Shown piece after piece: positions 1-6,116 of a stretch of 6,279 nt of DNA. Both the position numbers and the translations under genes were made by a program. Below the pieces are notes generated by a model. That model did not search any database, was not told the origin of the DNA, and was given only the letters and a program-made list of their open reading frames with translations. Source of the stretch: Bacteroidota bacterium (GTDB taxonomy: Bacteria > Bacteroidota > Ignavibacteria > UBA10030 > BY39). The stretch covers positions 1 to 6,279 of the forward strand of contig JAHJRJ010000154.1 of the NCBI GenBank assembly GCA_018830765.1, in the 5' to 3' direction. Position 1 is the stretch's first letter, and every line of letters begins with the position of its first letter.

Positions 1-3
1 AAA

Positions 4-1023
4 TCAATTCGACAACAACAAATAAGCTAATAAAAAACTACTCAACTGGCATACAACTAACGAAATTCCCGATAGTTTGTCGTATTTTTTCACCTTGTTC
101 AGTATAGTTTTGTCTCCGCTAATTTGATAATCGCTGTAATAACTATCCGCTTTGATTTTTAACCACGCTGCATTTATTCCGAAAATAACAGCACTCCCAC
201 TCGCTATATATACCGGAAGCTTAAGAGATGTCCCGTCGTTGGAAAGGTACGGCGAAGTCGTATGATTAGAAACTAGATTGACCAATTCAAGTAGGACATA
301 CATATTGGGAGATGAATTTTTGACAATCAACTCAACGTCTTTATATCCATCTTTTTTTAAAGTTATAAATTCGGAAGCAGATTCTGTGTAAAACACGAAC
401 GGAGTTCTACCGATTAACGAATCTTTGTAGAATACATCTGCATCCGACGGTTGTGAGCTTATTAAATAAATATTATTCAATTCTATAAATTTTGTAACAA
501 CTTCACCCCGTCTTATTTTTACAGAATCAATCACCGGCTGACTATACCAGCTTCTTTCATCCGGATTTGTTACACTAATTTTATAAATGCCCGGTTGTAC
601 GTTATAATCCGTTAACGGACAAACACCGATGAAAACATCATCGAGATATATTTTTGCTCCTTCGATATTTGAATTAATGTTCAGTTTTGTATCATTCGAA
701 ATCGAAATTGTTGAGTCATTGACTATTTGAGAGAAAAAAATATTTTCCTCCGATCTTAAACAGGAGGTCAATAAAAATATTAACATAATTATTTTGAATA
801 TTTTTAGGAAGGATCTCACTGATGTTACGCAGTAAATGCTATTCTCATTCCAAACAGGTTCTCTCGATACTTCCGACTTCACAAGGCGATGTCTTAGATA
901 GCAGTCGGAAACTCGAGAACCTGCAAAAACCGGCTGGTTTTCGAGTATTTTTCGAAGGAAGTCGAAAAATGTATCGAGAAAACCTACACCGAATTGGGTG
1001 AGTCGTAACATCAATGATCTCAT
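4..1023 (-). CDS. PEGA-domain lipoprotein, reading frame lengthened by an in-frame element insertion
   Basis: The conserved core is 4-819 (271 residues if GTG at 819 is residue 1). It starts RSFLKIFKIIMLIFLLTSC, a basic, hydrophobic signal peptide with lipobox LTSC (Cys20). Two PEGA repeats follow at about 46-114 (SNIEGAKIYLDDVFIG) and 117-180 (SSQPSDADVFYKDSLIGRTP). Then come two hydrophobic stretches, about 202-220 and 250-269, separated by a charged Tyr/Asp/Lys-rich linker. PEGA domains are usually surface or periplasmic, often carbohydrate- or wall-associated; the role here is unknown. I give 1023 as the start because that ATG has GGGAG 6 nt upstream and forms an ATGA overlap with the preceding stop. 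The 68 codons between it and codon 819 come from the inserted element and are unlikely to be native. Re-initiation at GTG 819, or at ATG 786 (260 residues), would give the ancestral-like lipoprotein. An ATG at 1119 is rejected because it lies 100 nt inside the upstream gene. Confidence 0.82.
   Translation of the reverse strand: MRSLMLRLTQFGVGFLDTFFDFLRKILENQPVFAGSRVSDCYLRHRLVKSEVSREPVWNENSIYCVTSVRSFLKIFKIIMLIFLLTSCLRSEENIFFSQIVNDSTISISNDTKLNINSNIEGAKIYLDDVFIGVCPLTDYNVQPGIYKISVTNPDERSWYSQPVIDSVKIRRGEVVTKFIELNNIYLISSQPSDADVFYKDSLIGRTPFVFYTESASEFITLKKDGYKDVELIVKNSSPNMYVLLELVNLVSNHTTSPYLSNDGTSLKLPVYIASGSAVIFGINAAWLKIKADSYYSDYQISGDKTILNKVKKYDKLSGISLVVCQLSSFLLAYLLLSN
812..818. repeat. Target-site duplication, left copy (GATCTCA)
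   Basis: This 7-bp direct repeat pairs with 1016-1022. It abuts the left end of the palindromic element. On the minus strand it reads TGAGATC and supplies the last two bases of the GTG codon at 819 and the following AGA TC of the PEGA signal peptide. Confidence 0.78.
855..923. repeat. Dyad unit A inside the element (TCTCGATAC type)
   Basis: An imperfect hairpin. CAGGTTCTC (855-863) pairs with GAGAACCTG (915-923), and TTCCGACT (871-878) pairs with AGTCGGAA (903-910), around a loop of about 24 nt. The left arm carries TCTCGATAC. It is one of two related units lying head to head in the element. No T-run follows on either strand, so it is not a typical intrinsic terminator. Confidence 0.75.
936..984. 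repeat. Dyad unit B inside the element (TCTCGATAC type)
   Basis: GGTTTTCGAGTATTTTTCGA (936-955) pairs imperfectly with 962-984, which ends in TATCGAGAAAACC, across a 6-nt loop. Read on the minus strand it begins TTTTCTCGATACATTTTTCG, the same motif order as unit A on the plus strand. Between the two units, AAAACC-GGCT-GGTTTT (926-941) forms a further small perfect hairpin that shares its right arm with unit B. Confidence 0.75.
1016..1022. repeat. Target-site duplication, right copy (GATCTCA)
   Basis: This copy pairs with 812-818. On the minus strand it reads TGAGATC; with the A at position 1023 it forms ATGA, overlapping the TGA stop of the PQQ-propeller gene and the ancestral ATG of the PEGA gene. 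Confidence 0.78.
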
Positions 1024-2207
1024 TCCGGTCTCCCACCTTCTTTGGTCAACCCCGATTTTATCGGGGTAAACGCCGTAATGATTTGATCGTCTGTGAACAC
1101 AAACAGAAAATTTTTCCAAACGAGAGGAGAAGACTTTATTCTACCATTCAACAAATACGACCAAACGAGATTTCCATTAACGGCGTCCAATACGTACAAA
1201 TTTTTGTCGAACGACCCTATGTATATAATTTTGTCAGAGATGAGTGGCGCTGAACCGAAAACACTTTGGGCTTTAAATGACCAGACCAGTTTTCCGGACT
1301 GATTATTTATACATCGTAAAACACCGTCCGCTCCACCGATATATACATATGAATCAGATACTGCTGCGGAAGAATAAACCGGAGAGCCAGTTTCGTATTT
1401 CCAAATCAATTTGCCATCGCTGATATCAATCGCGTATAAATTTCCGTCCATAGACCCGAAATAAACGATATTGTTTTTTATTGCAGGTGACGCAGCGATG
1501 CTTCCACCAGACTTATAGCGCCATATTAATTTACCGTTATCGATATCTACGGCATATAGAACTCCGTTATCGTTGCCGTACACAACCTTCTTTCCGTCGG
1601 AAGCAGGGGAAGATCTTGAAGATTTAAGAATTCCTATTGGTTCGTCCGAAAAAGTCCAATTGACAACACCGCTCTTCTTTTCTATTGCAACTAATTTACC
1701 CTCCGATGTTGTAACGAATAGTTGATTACCGACAATCAAAGGTGAAGATTCGACACCTGATAATTCAAGTGTCCAATTAAATTTCTTATCGGACAGGTCG
1801 TACTCTCCGACGCTTATGTCTCTGACAGCAAAAGATAGATAGACTACGCCGGAGCCTATTGCGGGACCTCCGACAATTGGGGCAGAAAATTTCTTTTTAC
1901 CTAAATTCTTACCTGTCTGTATGTTTAACAAATGCAGTTCACCCTTGAGAGTTGTTGCAAAAAGAATGCTATCGGCAACAACACCGGAAAATGTTCCGAA
2001 TCCAGCGCCAGTATTAAATTCCCACTTGGGCGCTAAAGGGGGAATTGGTAATACTTCGGAATGATTAGTGCGATTTATCCCACCGCCGTACATCGTCCAA
2101 TCGGACGATTTGGGAGAAATATATTTATCCAGACGGTAAGAGTTACAATTAAGGGAAAAAAGAGAGCCGATTATGAGAAACACAATATTTCTATTGAGTA
2201 ATCTCAT
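1020..2207 (-). CDS. PQQ-repeat beta-propeller lipoprotein, BamB-like
   Basis: A 395-residue predicted lipoprotein. The N-terminus MRLLNRNIVFLIIGSLFSLN ends in a lipobox with Cys21 as the lipidation site. DWTMYGGGINRTNHSE (36-51) is the usual opening of PQQ-like propellers. Repeats with the signature 'L-x-A-I/V-D-x-x-x-G-K-L-x-W' follow: 171-184, 217-229, 257-269, 297-309 and 337-349 are clear, and three degenerate ones (around 91, 135 and 378) bring the count to about eight blades, as in BamB. Enzymatic quinoprotein features are absent and the protein is short for a dehydrogenase, so a scaffold role is more likely. The ATG overlaps the stop of the Omp85-type gene by one base; GGGA sits 6 nt upstream. 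After blade eight the tail (TPIKSGLTKEGGRPE) is low-complexity and partly encoded by a perfect palindrome. The TGA stop overlaps the ancestral ATG of the PEGA gene. BamB orthology is not proven. Confidence 0.88.
   Translation of the reverse strand: MRLLNRNIVFLIIGSLFSLNCNSYRLDKYISPKSSDWTMYGGGINRTNHSEVLPIPPLAPKWEFNTGAGFGTFSGVVADSILFATTLKGELHLLNIQTGKNLGKKKFSAPIVGGPAIGSGVVYLSFAVRDISVGEYDLSDKKFNWTLELSGVESSPLIVGNQLFVTTSEGKLVAIEKKSGVVNWTFSDEPIGILKSSRSSPASDGKKVVYGNDNGVLYAVDIDNGKLIWRYKSGGSIAASPAIKNNIVYFGSMDGNLYAIDISDGKLIWKYETGSPVYSSAAVSDSYVYIGGADGVLRCINNQSGKLVWSFKAQSVFGSAPLISDKIIYIGSFDKNLYVLDAVNGNLVWSYLLNGRIKSSPLVWKNFLFVFTDDQIITAFTPIKSGLTKEGGRPE
1030..1037 (-). promoter_or_regulatory. Shine-Dalgarno for the ancestral PEGA start
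   Basis: The minus strand reads GGTGGGAG, then ACCGGA (6 nt), then ATG at 1023. It is the best ribosome-binding site in the window and lies within the final codons of the PQQ-propeller gene. Neither GTG 819 nor ATG 786 has a comparable site. This favours 1023 as the place where ribosomes still load. Confidence 0.65.
1049..1067. repeat. Perfect 8-bp palindrome within the 3' end of the PQQ-propeller gene
   Basis: ACCCCGAT-TTT-ATCGGGGT is an 8-bp stem with a 3-nt loop. It lies outside the duplicated target site, so it is not part of the 197-bp element. On the coding strand it encodes TPIKSGL after the last propeller blade. It ends 26 nt before the ATG at 1023, close enough that an RNA hairpin could affect coupling of the next gene. 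No T-run follows. Confidence 0.7.
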
Positions 2208-5029
2208 TAAAAATCCCAGCCGAAAAAGAATTGATGGAAATATTTTTTCTGGATGGTTGAAAAATTATTCTCGATACGTTTTCCGAAATCGTAACGAAGA
2301 ACTAAAAACCCGCCGATGTTAAACCGGACCCCGCCACCAAAACTTCCCAACGTTTCTGTGTTTTCTTTATCCCACGCGTTTCCTGCGTCAAAAAACAACG
2401 CACCCCGGAAACCGACAAGAGTAATACCGACAAATGGAAACTTAATCGAGACTTGGTCGACAAATGGGAATCGCAGCTCGTGTGAAGTAAGCCAAAGTTT
2501 TTGTCCTCGTAACGACCAACGCGGATATCCACGTAAGTCCCAACTTCCTCCCATAAAAAATCGCCGGGCTTCTTTACCGTCGTTATAGAATAACCAATAA
2601 CGCATCGCATATGCGCTGCGCAAAGTAATCCGTAAATAATATCTATAATCGAAAATAAAAGAATAATAATTTGCGTTTGAAAATTGGATGTCGCTTGTGT
2701 AGGCGAATGTAATTTTCAGACGACTGCCGTCGAGTGGTCCGCTCGGTCCCCACAGGGAATTGTCGTGGACGAATGTAATTCCGTTTGAAACGAACAACGC
2801 CTTGCGCCCACGAACTGTTTCAATAACTTCTTTCTCAGAATTGCTGATGCTTGTAACGGTTTCTATTCTCTTAAATTTTGATAACGGGTAACTAAGGACG
2901 AAATATCCTCCGAATACACGCTCGAAATAAAAATAATCGGGGTCGGTTAAATCGTATCGTCTGCCCGAAAATCTGAAAATACCATAGGCATAATTTGCCC
3001 GCTGCGATAACGAGATTCGCGTTATTGCGAAATTAAAACTATGAAGAAGTTCCGACCTATCCTGCGCCGTATTATAAATCAGAAAGTAGTATTGTTCATT
3101 ACCGAGTAGGTCGCTCAGTGCTATAAAAGCGCCTCCCGAAGTTCCAAAAACTGGGTCGGTTGAAATCTGGCTTTGAGCTATGTCTAAACTATAGTCGTGA
3201 ACATACTTCAACGACTTCGTTTCAGAGACGCCGATTATCGACTGTGGTGCCCACTTTTTATCAGCAACCACGAAAGTGTTCTCTTTGACTACATTCGACG
3301 AATCAAAAATTGAATAAACATTTGGAATTGTACGAATTTGAAAACTGTAATTCTCGAAGACTGCAAAAATAATTCTGCCGCTGTCAGCCCACGCTGGGTC
3401 AAAAGCCGCAGTAGTAAAATGTGTAATTTTTTTTATCGACTCCGGGAAAGATTTCGAGTCGTCCATTTTCATCATCCAAATATTTCTTGAACCCTCTATA
3501 TCGGACGTAAAAATAACGAACTTACCGTCGGGGGAACATTCAGGTGAATAATAGTTATCTGAACTGTAAGTTAGATATTCAATATCTTGGGATTCGTAGT
3601 TGTACGTGAAAAGATTGTATGTCCCCGGTTTTCCAGCTGTAGTGCGGTCGGACGTGAAGACGATTTTTTTTCCGTCCGGAAACCAAGATGGGTCGCGGTC
3701 GTCATATGGATCTTTGGTAATCCGCTTTAAAATTTTTTGACTGAAATTCCAAATGTACAGGTCGGAATAACCCGCTTTATCTGTAGCAGATAAGACGATT
3801 TCAGAGCAGTCGGGCGACCAAGCCGGCGACCCGATTCCCACAAGCTCATTGAAATGTAAAGTCTCGGTTATCTTTTTTTCTTTCAAATTATATAGATGAA
3901 GCGCATCGTTCTCGCCGCTTTTCGTCACAAAAGCGAGAATTCCGTTCTTCGAAATAGATAGCTTGCTCTGAAAGGGGTGAAACGCCTCAAAGTCGTTACT
4001 ACGCTCGCCTTCTATCACAAGTTTGGGTTTGCTTTCCCGGTCATTCAAATTTAACCTGTAGATACTCGTGTAACCAGAATGATTTCCGATAAAATAAGCT
4101 TCGCGTGAAGTATCTCCCTGAATACTTTTATAAAAAACCGGCTTTGAATTAAAACCTTTACTTACAAGCTCCGTGGTAACACTACTCGGGGGGTCGGAGA
4201 CGGAAAGCAATGGGTAATACTTTTTCTTCATCGCGTACCCCCACTCTTTGTCAAACTCTTCGTAATCGACACCGAGTGTTATTTTAAACACTTTTTCGAA
4301 GCTGGTTTCTTTCCAAAAATTCTCGAGCAGAAGTAAAATTTTTTCTTCACCGTATTTTTCTGCTATGTACTCGAGAATGTTTTGTCCCTCTTTGTACATT
4401 AGATATGTACCATAAATCTTGTCGATATCATCCAAAGGAACAAGGTAATTATTCAACACCGCATCGCGGATTATCATATCTGCTTGCTCATCCCATTCTG
4501 TTGACCAGTATTCAGCCAAACCTTCAACAAACCAGAGCGGCGGCAATCTATCTGTAACTTTTCGATAGTCGCGCAAGACGCTGTTAATTTTACTGTGCAT
4601 AAAAACGTGCACCAACTCGTGTTGAATAACGTGTTGAAACTGTTTCATAGAACCGCTGTAAGGGATTACTACGCGCCCTTTAAGAAACTCAAAAAAACCT
4701 CCGACACCTTCGGGAATAAAACCGGGAGTTATGTTTGTTTGTTGGAAATGAAGATGAGTGCTGTAAAATATTAATGGGATTTTAATCAGCACATTATGAT
4801 TGAATTTCTGTTCGAGCAGTTTGTAAGCTTCTTCGGCAAAGTAAGCCCCCTTCTCCGCCAAATCTTTCATCTCGCTGTAATAGTAAATGTCGAAATGTTC
4901 AGTTTTCATGACCTGCCAATCGAACTCGGTGTACTGAACTTTATTTCGGCCGAAATAAAAAAACTGTGCTTGCGTACTCTCAGCAAATAGTAGAATTGTT
5001 AAAATCACTATAAAAAAGGCGCGCTTCAT
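2207..5029 (-). CDS. Outer-membrane fusion protein: peptidase MA-type metallohydrolase, TolB-like propeller and Omp85-family barrel
   Basis: A 940-residue exported protein. Residues 1-21 are a signal peptide (MKR, hydrophobic core, likely cut after STQA). About 30-270 is a gluzincin domain of the peptidase MA type: HELVH at 137-141 and WFVEGLAEY at 166-174. The likely zinc ligands are H137, H141 and E169 with catalytic E138, so the active site looks intact. About 285-580 holds WD40-like/PD40 propeller repeats (SPAWSPD at 401, DPSWFPDGKKIVFTSD at 446, SPDGKFVIFTSD at 499, DPAWADSG at 544). About 605-940 resembles the Omp85/surface-antigen barrel: LRGY (832-835) matches the (V/I)RG(F/Y) loop-6 motif, FFDAGNAW (879-886) the FxDxG strand, and the chain ends in aromatic FFFGWDF. 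No POTRA domain separates propeller and barrel. Upstream there is only a weak purine stretch (AGAAGAAG). The stop shares one base with the next ATG (TAATG). Substrate unknown. Confidence 0.9.
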   Translation of the reverse strand: MKRAFFIVILTILLFAESTQAQFFYFGRNKVQYTEFDWQVMKTEHFDIYYYSEMKDLAEKGAYFAEEAYKLLEQKFNHNVLIKIPLIFYSTHLHFQQTNITPGFIPEGVGGFFEFLKGRVVIPYSGSMKQFQHVIQHELVHVFMHSKINSVLRDYRKVTDRLPPLWFVEGLAEYWSTEWDEQADMIIRDAVLNNYLVPLDDIDKIYGTYLMYKEGQNILEYIAEKYGEEKILLLLENFWKETSFEKVFKITLGVDYEEFDKEWGYAMKKKYYPLLSVSDPPSSVTTELVSKGFNSKPVFYKSIQGDTSREAYFIGNHSGYTSIYRLNLNDRESKPKLVIEGERSNDFEAFHPFQSKLSISKNGILAFVTKSGENDALHLYNLKEKKITETLHFNELVGIGSPAWSPDCSEIVLSATDKAGYSDLYIWNFSQKILKRITKDPYDDRDPSWFPDGKKIVFTSDRTTAGKPGTYNLFTYNYESQDIEYLTYSSDNYYSPECSPDGKFVIFTSDIEGSRNIWMMKMDDSKSFPESIKKITHFTTAAFDPAWADSGRIIFAVFENYSFQIRTIPNVYSIFDSSNVVKENTFVVADKKWAPQSIIGVSETKSLKYVHDYSLDIAQSQISTDPVFGTSGGAFIALSDLLGNEQYYFLIYNTAQDRSELLHSFNFAITRISLSQRANYAYGIFRFSGRRYDLTDPDYFYFERVFGGYFVLSYPLSKFKRIETVTSISNSEKEVIETVRGRKALFVSNGITFVHDNSLWGPSGPLDGSRLKITFAYTSDIQFSNANYYSFIFDYRYYLRITLRSAYAMRYWLFYNDGKEARRFFMGGSWDLRGYPRWSLRGQKLWLTSHELRFPFVDQVSIKFPFVGITLVGFRGALFFDAGNAWDKENTETLGSFGGGVRFNIGGFLVLRYDFGKRIENNFSTIQKKYFHQFFFGWDF

Positions 5030-5054
5030 CGAGATGTTCTTCTTCTATTAAGAA

Positions 5055-6104
5055 TTATATTTTTGCCAACTCGGCCTTGAGGTAATCGATTACTTTCACG
5101 GGAGTCGGGTCCACTTTGTTAAGGATCGCTAAGTAATAGCTTATCCAGTCGCCTAAGAATATAAGAGAAAACATCCGGGTGAGTAAAGAATTACCCTCGC
5201 TGTAAATATTAACGACGTTCGAGGCATACTCTTTTACGATGCCTTCCATTATTTTCATCCGCAATTGAACCCGTTTATAGTCACCTTTATCACGCAGAAA
5301 AATTACCATCATATCAGCCATCTGCTCTATTAACACTTTCCAACCTACCAACTCGTTGTGATTCATTTCGGGAAGAGTGTGTCCGAATGCAAGTATTTTT
5401 GAGTTTTCGCACAACTGTCCGCGCCATCTCAGGTTTACGCTATCGAAAACATCTGCCGATGAGTAAACTATTGGTAGTTTACCAGAAAGAGTTTTGGCAA
5501 ACGACAGTGCTTCGTTGGTCTGCGAATTTAAGTCGGAATATCTTTTCGATTTTTTCTTCAGAAAAGCGATCGTTTCTTCGATATCTTTCGACCTATCTTT
5601 TATCAATCCTAAATTACCGAGGATTACGAGAAGAGGGAAGAATGCATAACCTAAAGCGGCGCGTGGCGGATAGCCCGTGGGAATTTTTATCAGGGATTGA
5701 TTATTTTTTTTTGCAAGCCGTTCGGTTTCACCACCCGAAGTTATACAAAGCACTTGCGCTCCTCTTTTTATAGCTTCTTTGTGAGCGGAAATTGTTTCTT
5801 CGGTATCCCCCGAATAACTCGAGATTATTACCAAACTATTGCCGTTGACAAACTCGGGTAAAAAGTAATGACGATTGACTAAGAATGGAATTTTGATCTC
5901 TGCTGCCAAATACGTCCGGATCAAGTCGCCACCTATCGCTGAGCCGCCTAATCCGCTAACGACAATATTTTTAATTACTGATTTTTTTAATTTTACTTTG
6001 GCTTTTTTGCCGACTGAAACAGCGTCTTCAATTTGTAATGGGAAACCGGCAAGTAGATTAAACATATTCGATTTATCATATTGTTTTAAAACATCTTTTG
6101 TCAT
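5055..6104 (-). CDS. Bifunctional phosphoglucose/phosphomannose isomerase (SIS domain)
   Basis: A 349-residue cytoplasmic protein of the SIS-fold PGI/PMI family, first characterised in archaea. It interconverts glucose-6-P, or mannose-6-P, with fructose-6-P, so it can serve glycolysis/gluconeogenesis and mannose-sugar supply. Visible motifs: glycine-rich GLGGSAIGGD (51-60) opening the first SIS domain, SSYSGDTEET (95-104) for phosphate binding, YPPRAALGY (145-153), LRWRGQLCENSK (225-236), PEMNHNE (245-251) and DPTPVKVIDYLK (332-343). By comparison with the Pyrobaculum aerophilum enzyme, as I recall it, the catalytic set maps to R148, E233, H249 and K337; all are present. Length is normal for the family and shorter than classical PGI (about 550). 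The start is the only sensible ATG and has no clear Shine-Dalgarno. It lies 12 nt after ptsI and 25 nt before the barrel-protein gene. Confidence 0.92.
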   Translation of the reverse strand: MTKDVLKQYDKSNMFNLLAGFPLQIEDAVSVGKKAKVKLKKSVIKNIVVSGLGGSAIGGDLIRTYLAAEIKIPFLVNRHYFLPEFVNGNSLVIISSYSGDTEETISAHKEAIKRGAQVLCITSGGETERLAKKNNQSLIKIPTGYPPRAALGYAFFPLLVILGNLGLIKDRSKDIEETIAFLKKKSKRYSDLNSQTNEALSFAKTLSGKLPIVYSSADVFDSVNLRWRGQLCENSKILAFGHTLPEMNHNELVGWKVLIEQMADMMVIFLRDKGDYKRVQLRMKIMEGIVKEYASNVVNIYSEGNSLLTRMFSLIFLGDWISYYLAILNKVDPTPVKVIDYLKAELAKI

Positions 6105-6116
6105 TTAAATTCTATA

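Larger units (their letters stand above)
819..1015 (-). mobile_element. MITE-like non-autonomous palindromic insertion element (197 bp)
   Basis: The ends carry a perfect 10-bp inverted repeat, TGATGTTACG at 820-829 and CGTAACATCA at 1004-1013. Immediately outside, GATCTCA occurs at 812-818 and again at 1016-1022, a 7-bp direct repeat that looks like a target-site duplication. Internally the two halves mirror each other: AGGTT(T)TCTCGATAC and GACTTC recur in opposite orientation in each half. There is no transposase gene, so it would have to move in trans. Excising 204 bp (element plus one repeat copy) joins 818 to 1023 and restores an ATGA overlap of the flanking genes, which strongly supports a real insertion. 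The transposase family cannot be assigned from the ends alone. Strand is nominal because the element is nearly symmetrical. Confidence 0.82.

Noticed and set aside
855..984. Hairpins as intrinsic transcription terminators between the PQQ and PEGA genes
   Set aside because: Neither dyad is followed by a U-rich run on the transcribed strand, and the stems are AT/CG mixed and imperfect. The insertion-element reading explains them better.
845..1036. 63-residue minus-strand frame MGDRNEIID...
   Set aside because: It lies almost wholly in the palindromic element, has no recognisable domain, and is best read as a by-product of the symmetrical sequence.
1020..1067. The PQQ protein's C-terminal tail as part of the 197-bp element
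   Set aside because: The direct repeat ends at 1022, so all coding bases upstream of the stop predate this insertion.
4..1119. Longest frame for the PEGA gene, starting at ATG 1119
   Set aside because: It would overlap the PQQ-propeller gene by 100 nt, and its first 32 residues are a shadow of that gene. The ATG at 1023 with its Shine-Dalgarno is better supported.
1020..2207. PQQ-dependent dehydrogenase
   Set aside because: It is too short, is lipid-anchored, and lacks visible catalytic Asp/Cys-Cys quinoprotein features. Repeats of this type are common in structural propellers.
2302..2610. 102-residue minus-strand frame inside the barrel gene
   Set aside because: It is out of frame with the strongly supported Omp85 barrel sequence and has no motif.
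2207..5029. Canonical BamA or TamA
   Set aside because: No POTRA repeats are seen; the N-terminal 580 residues are a metallohydrolase and propeller instead.
5387..5773. 128-residue plus-strand frame antisense to the isomerase, and similar plus-strand frames at 1014-1302, 2316-2588, 4796-4990 and 5875-6108
   Set aside because: All lie opposite well-supported genes, show no domain features and have compositions expected of antisense shadows.
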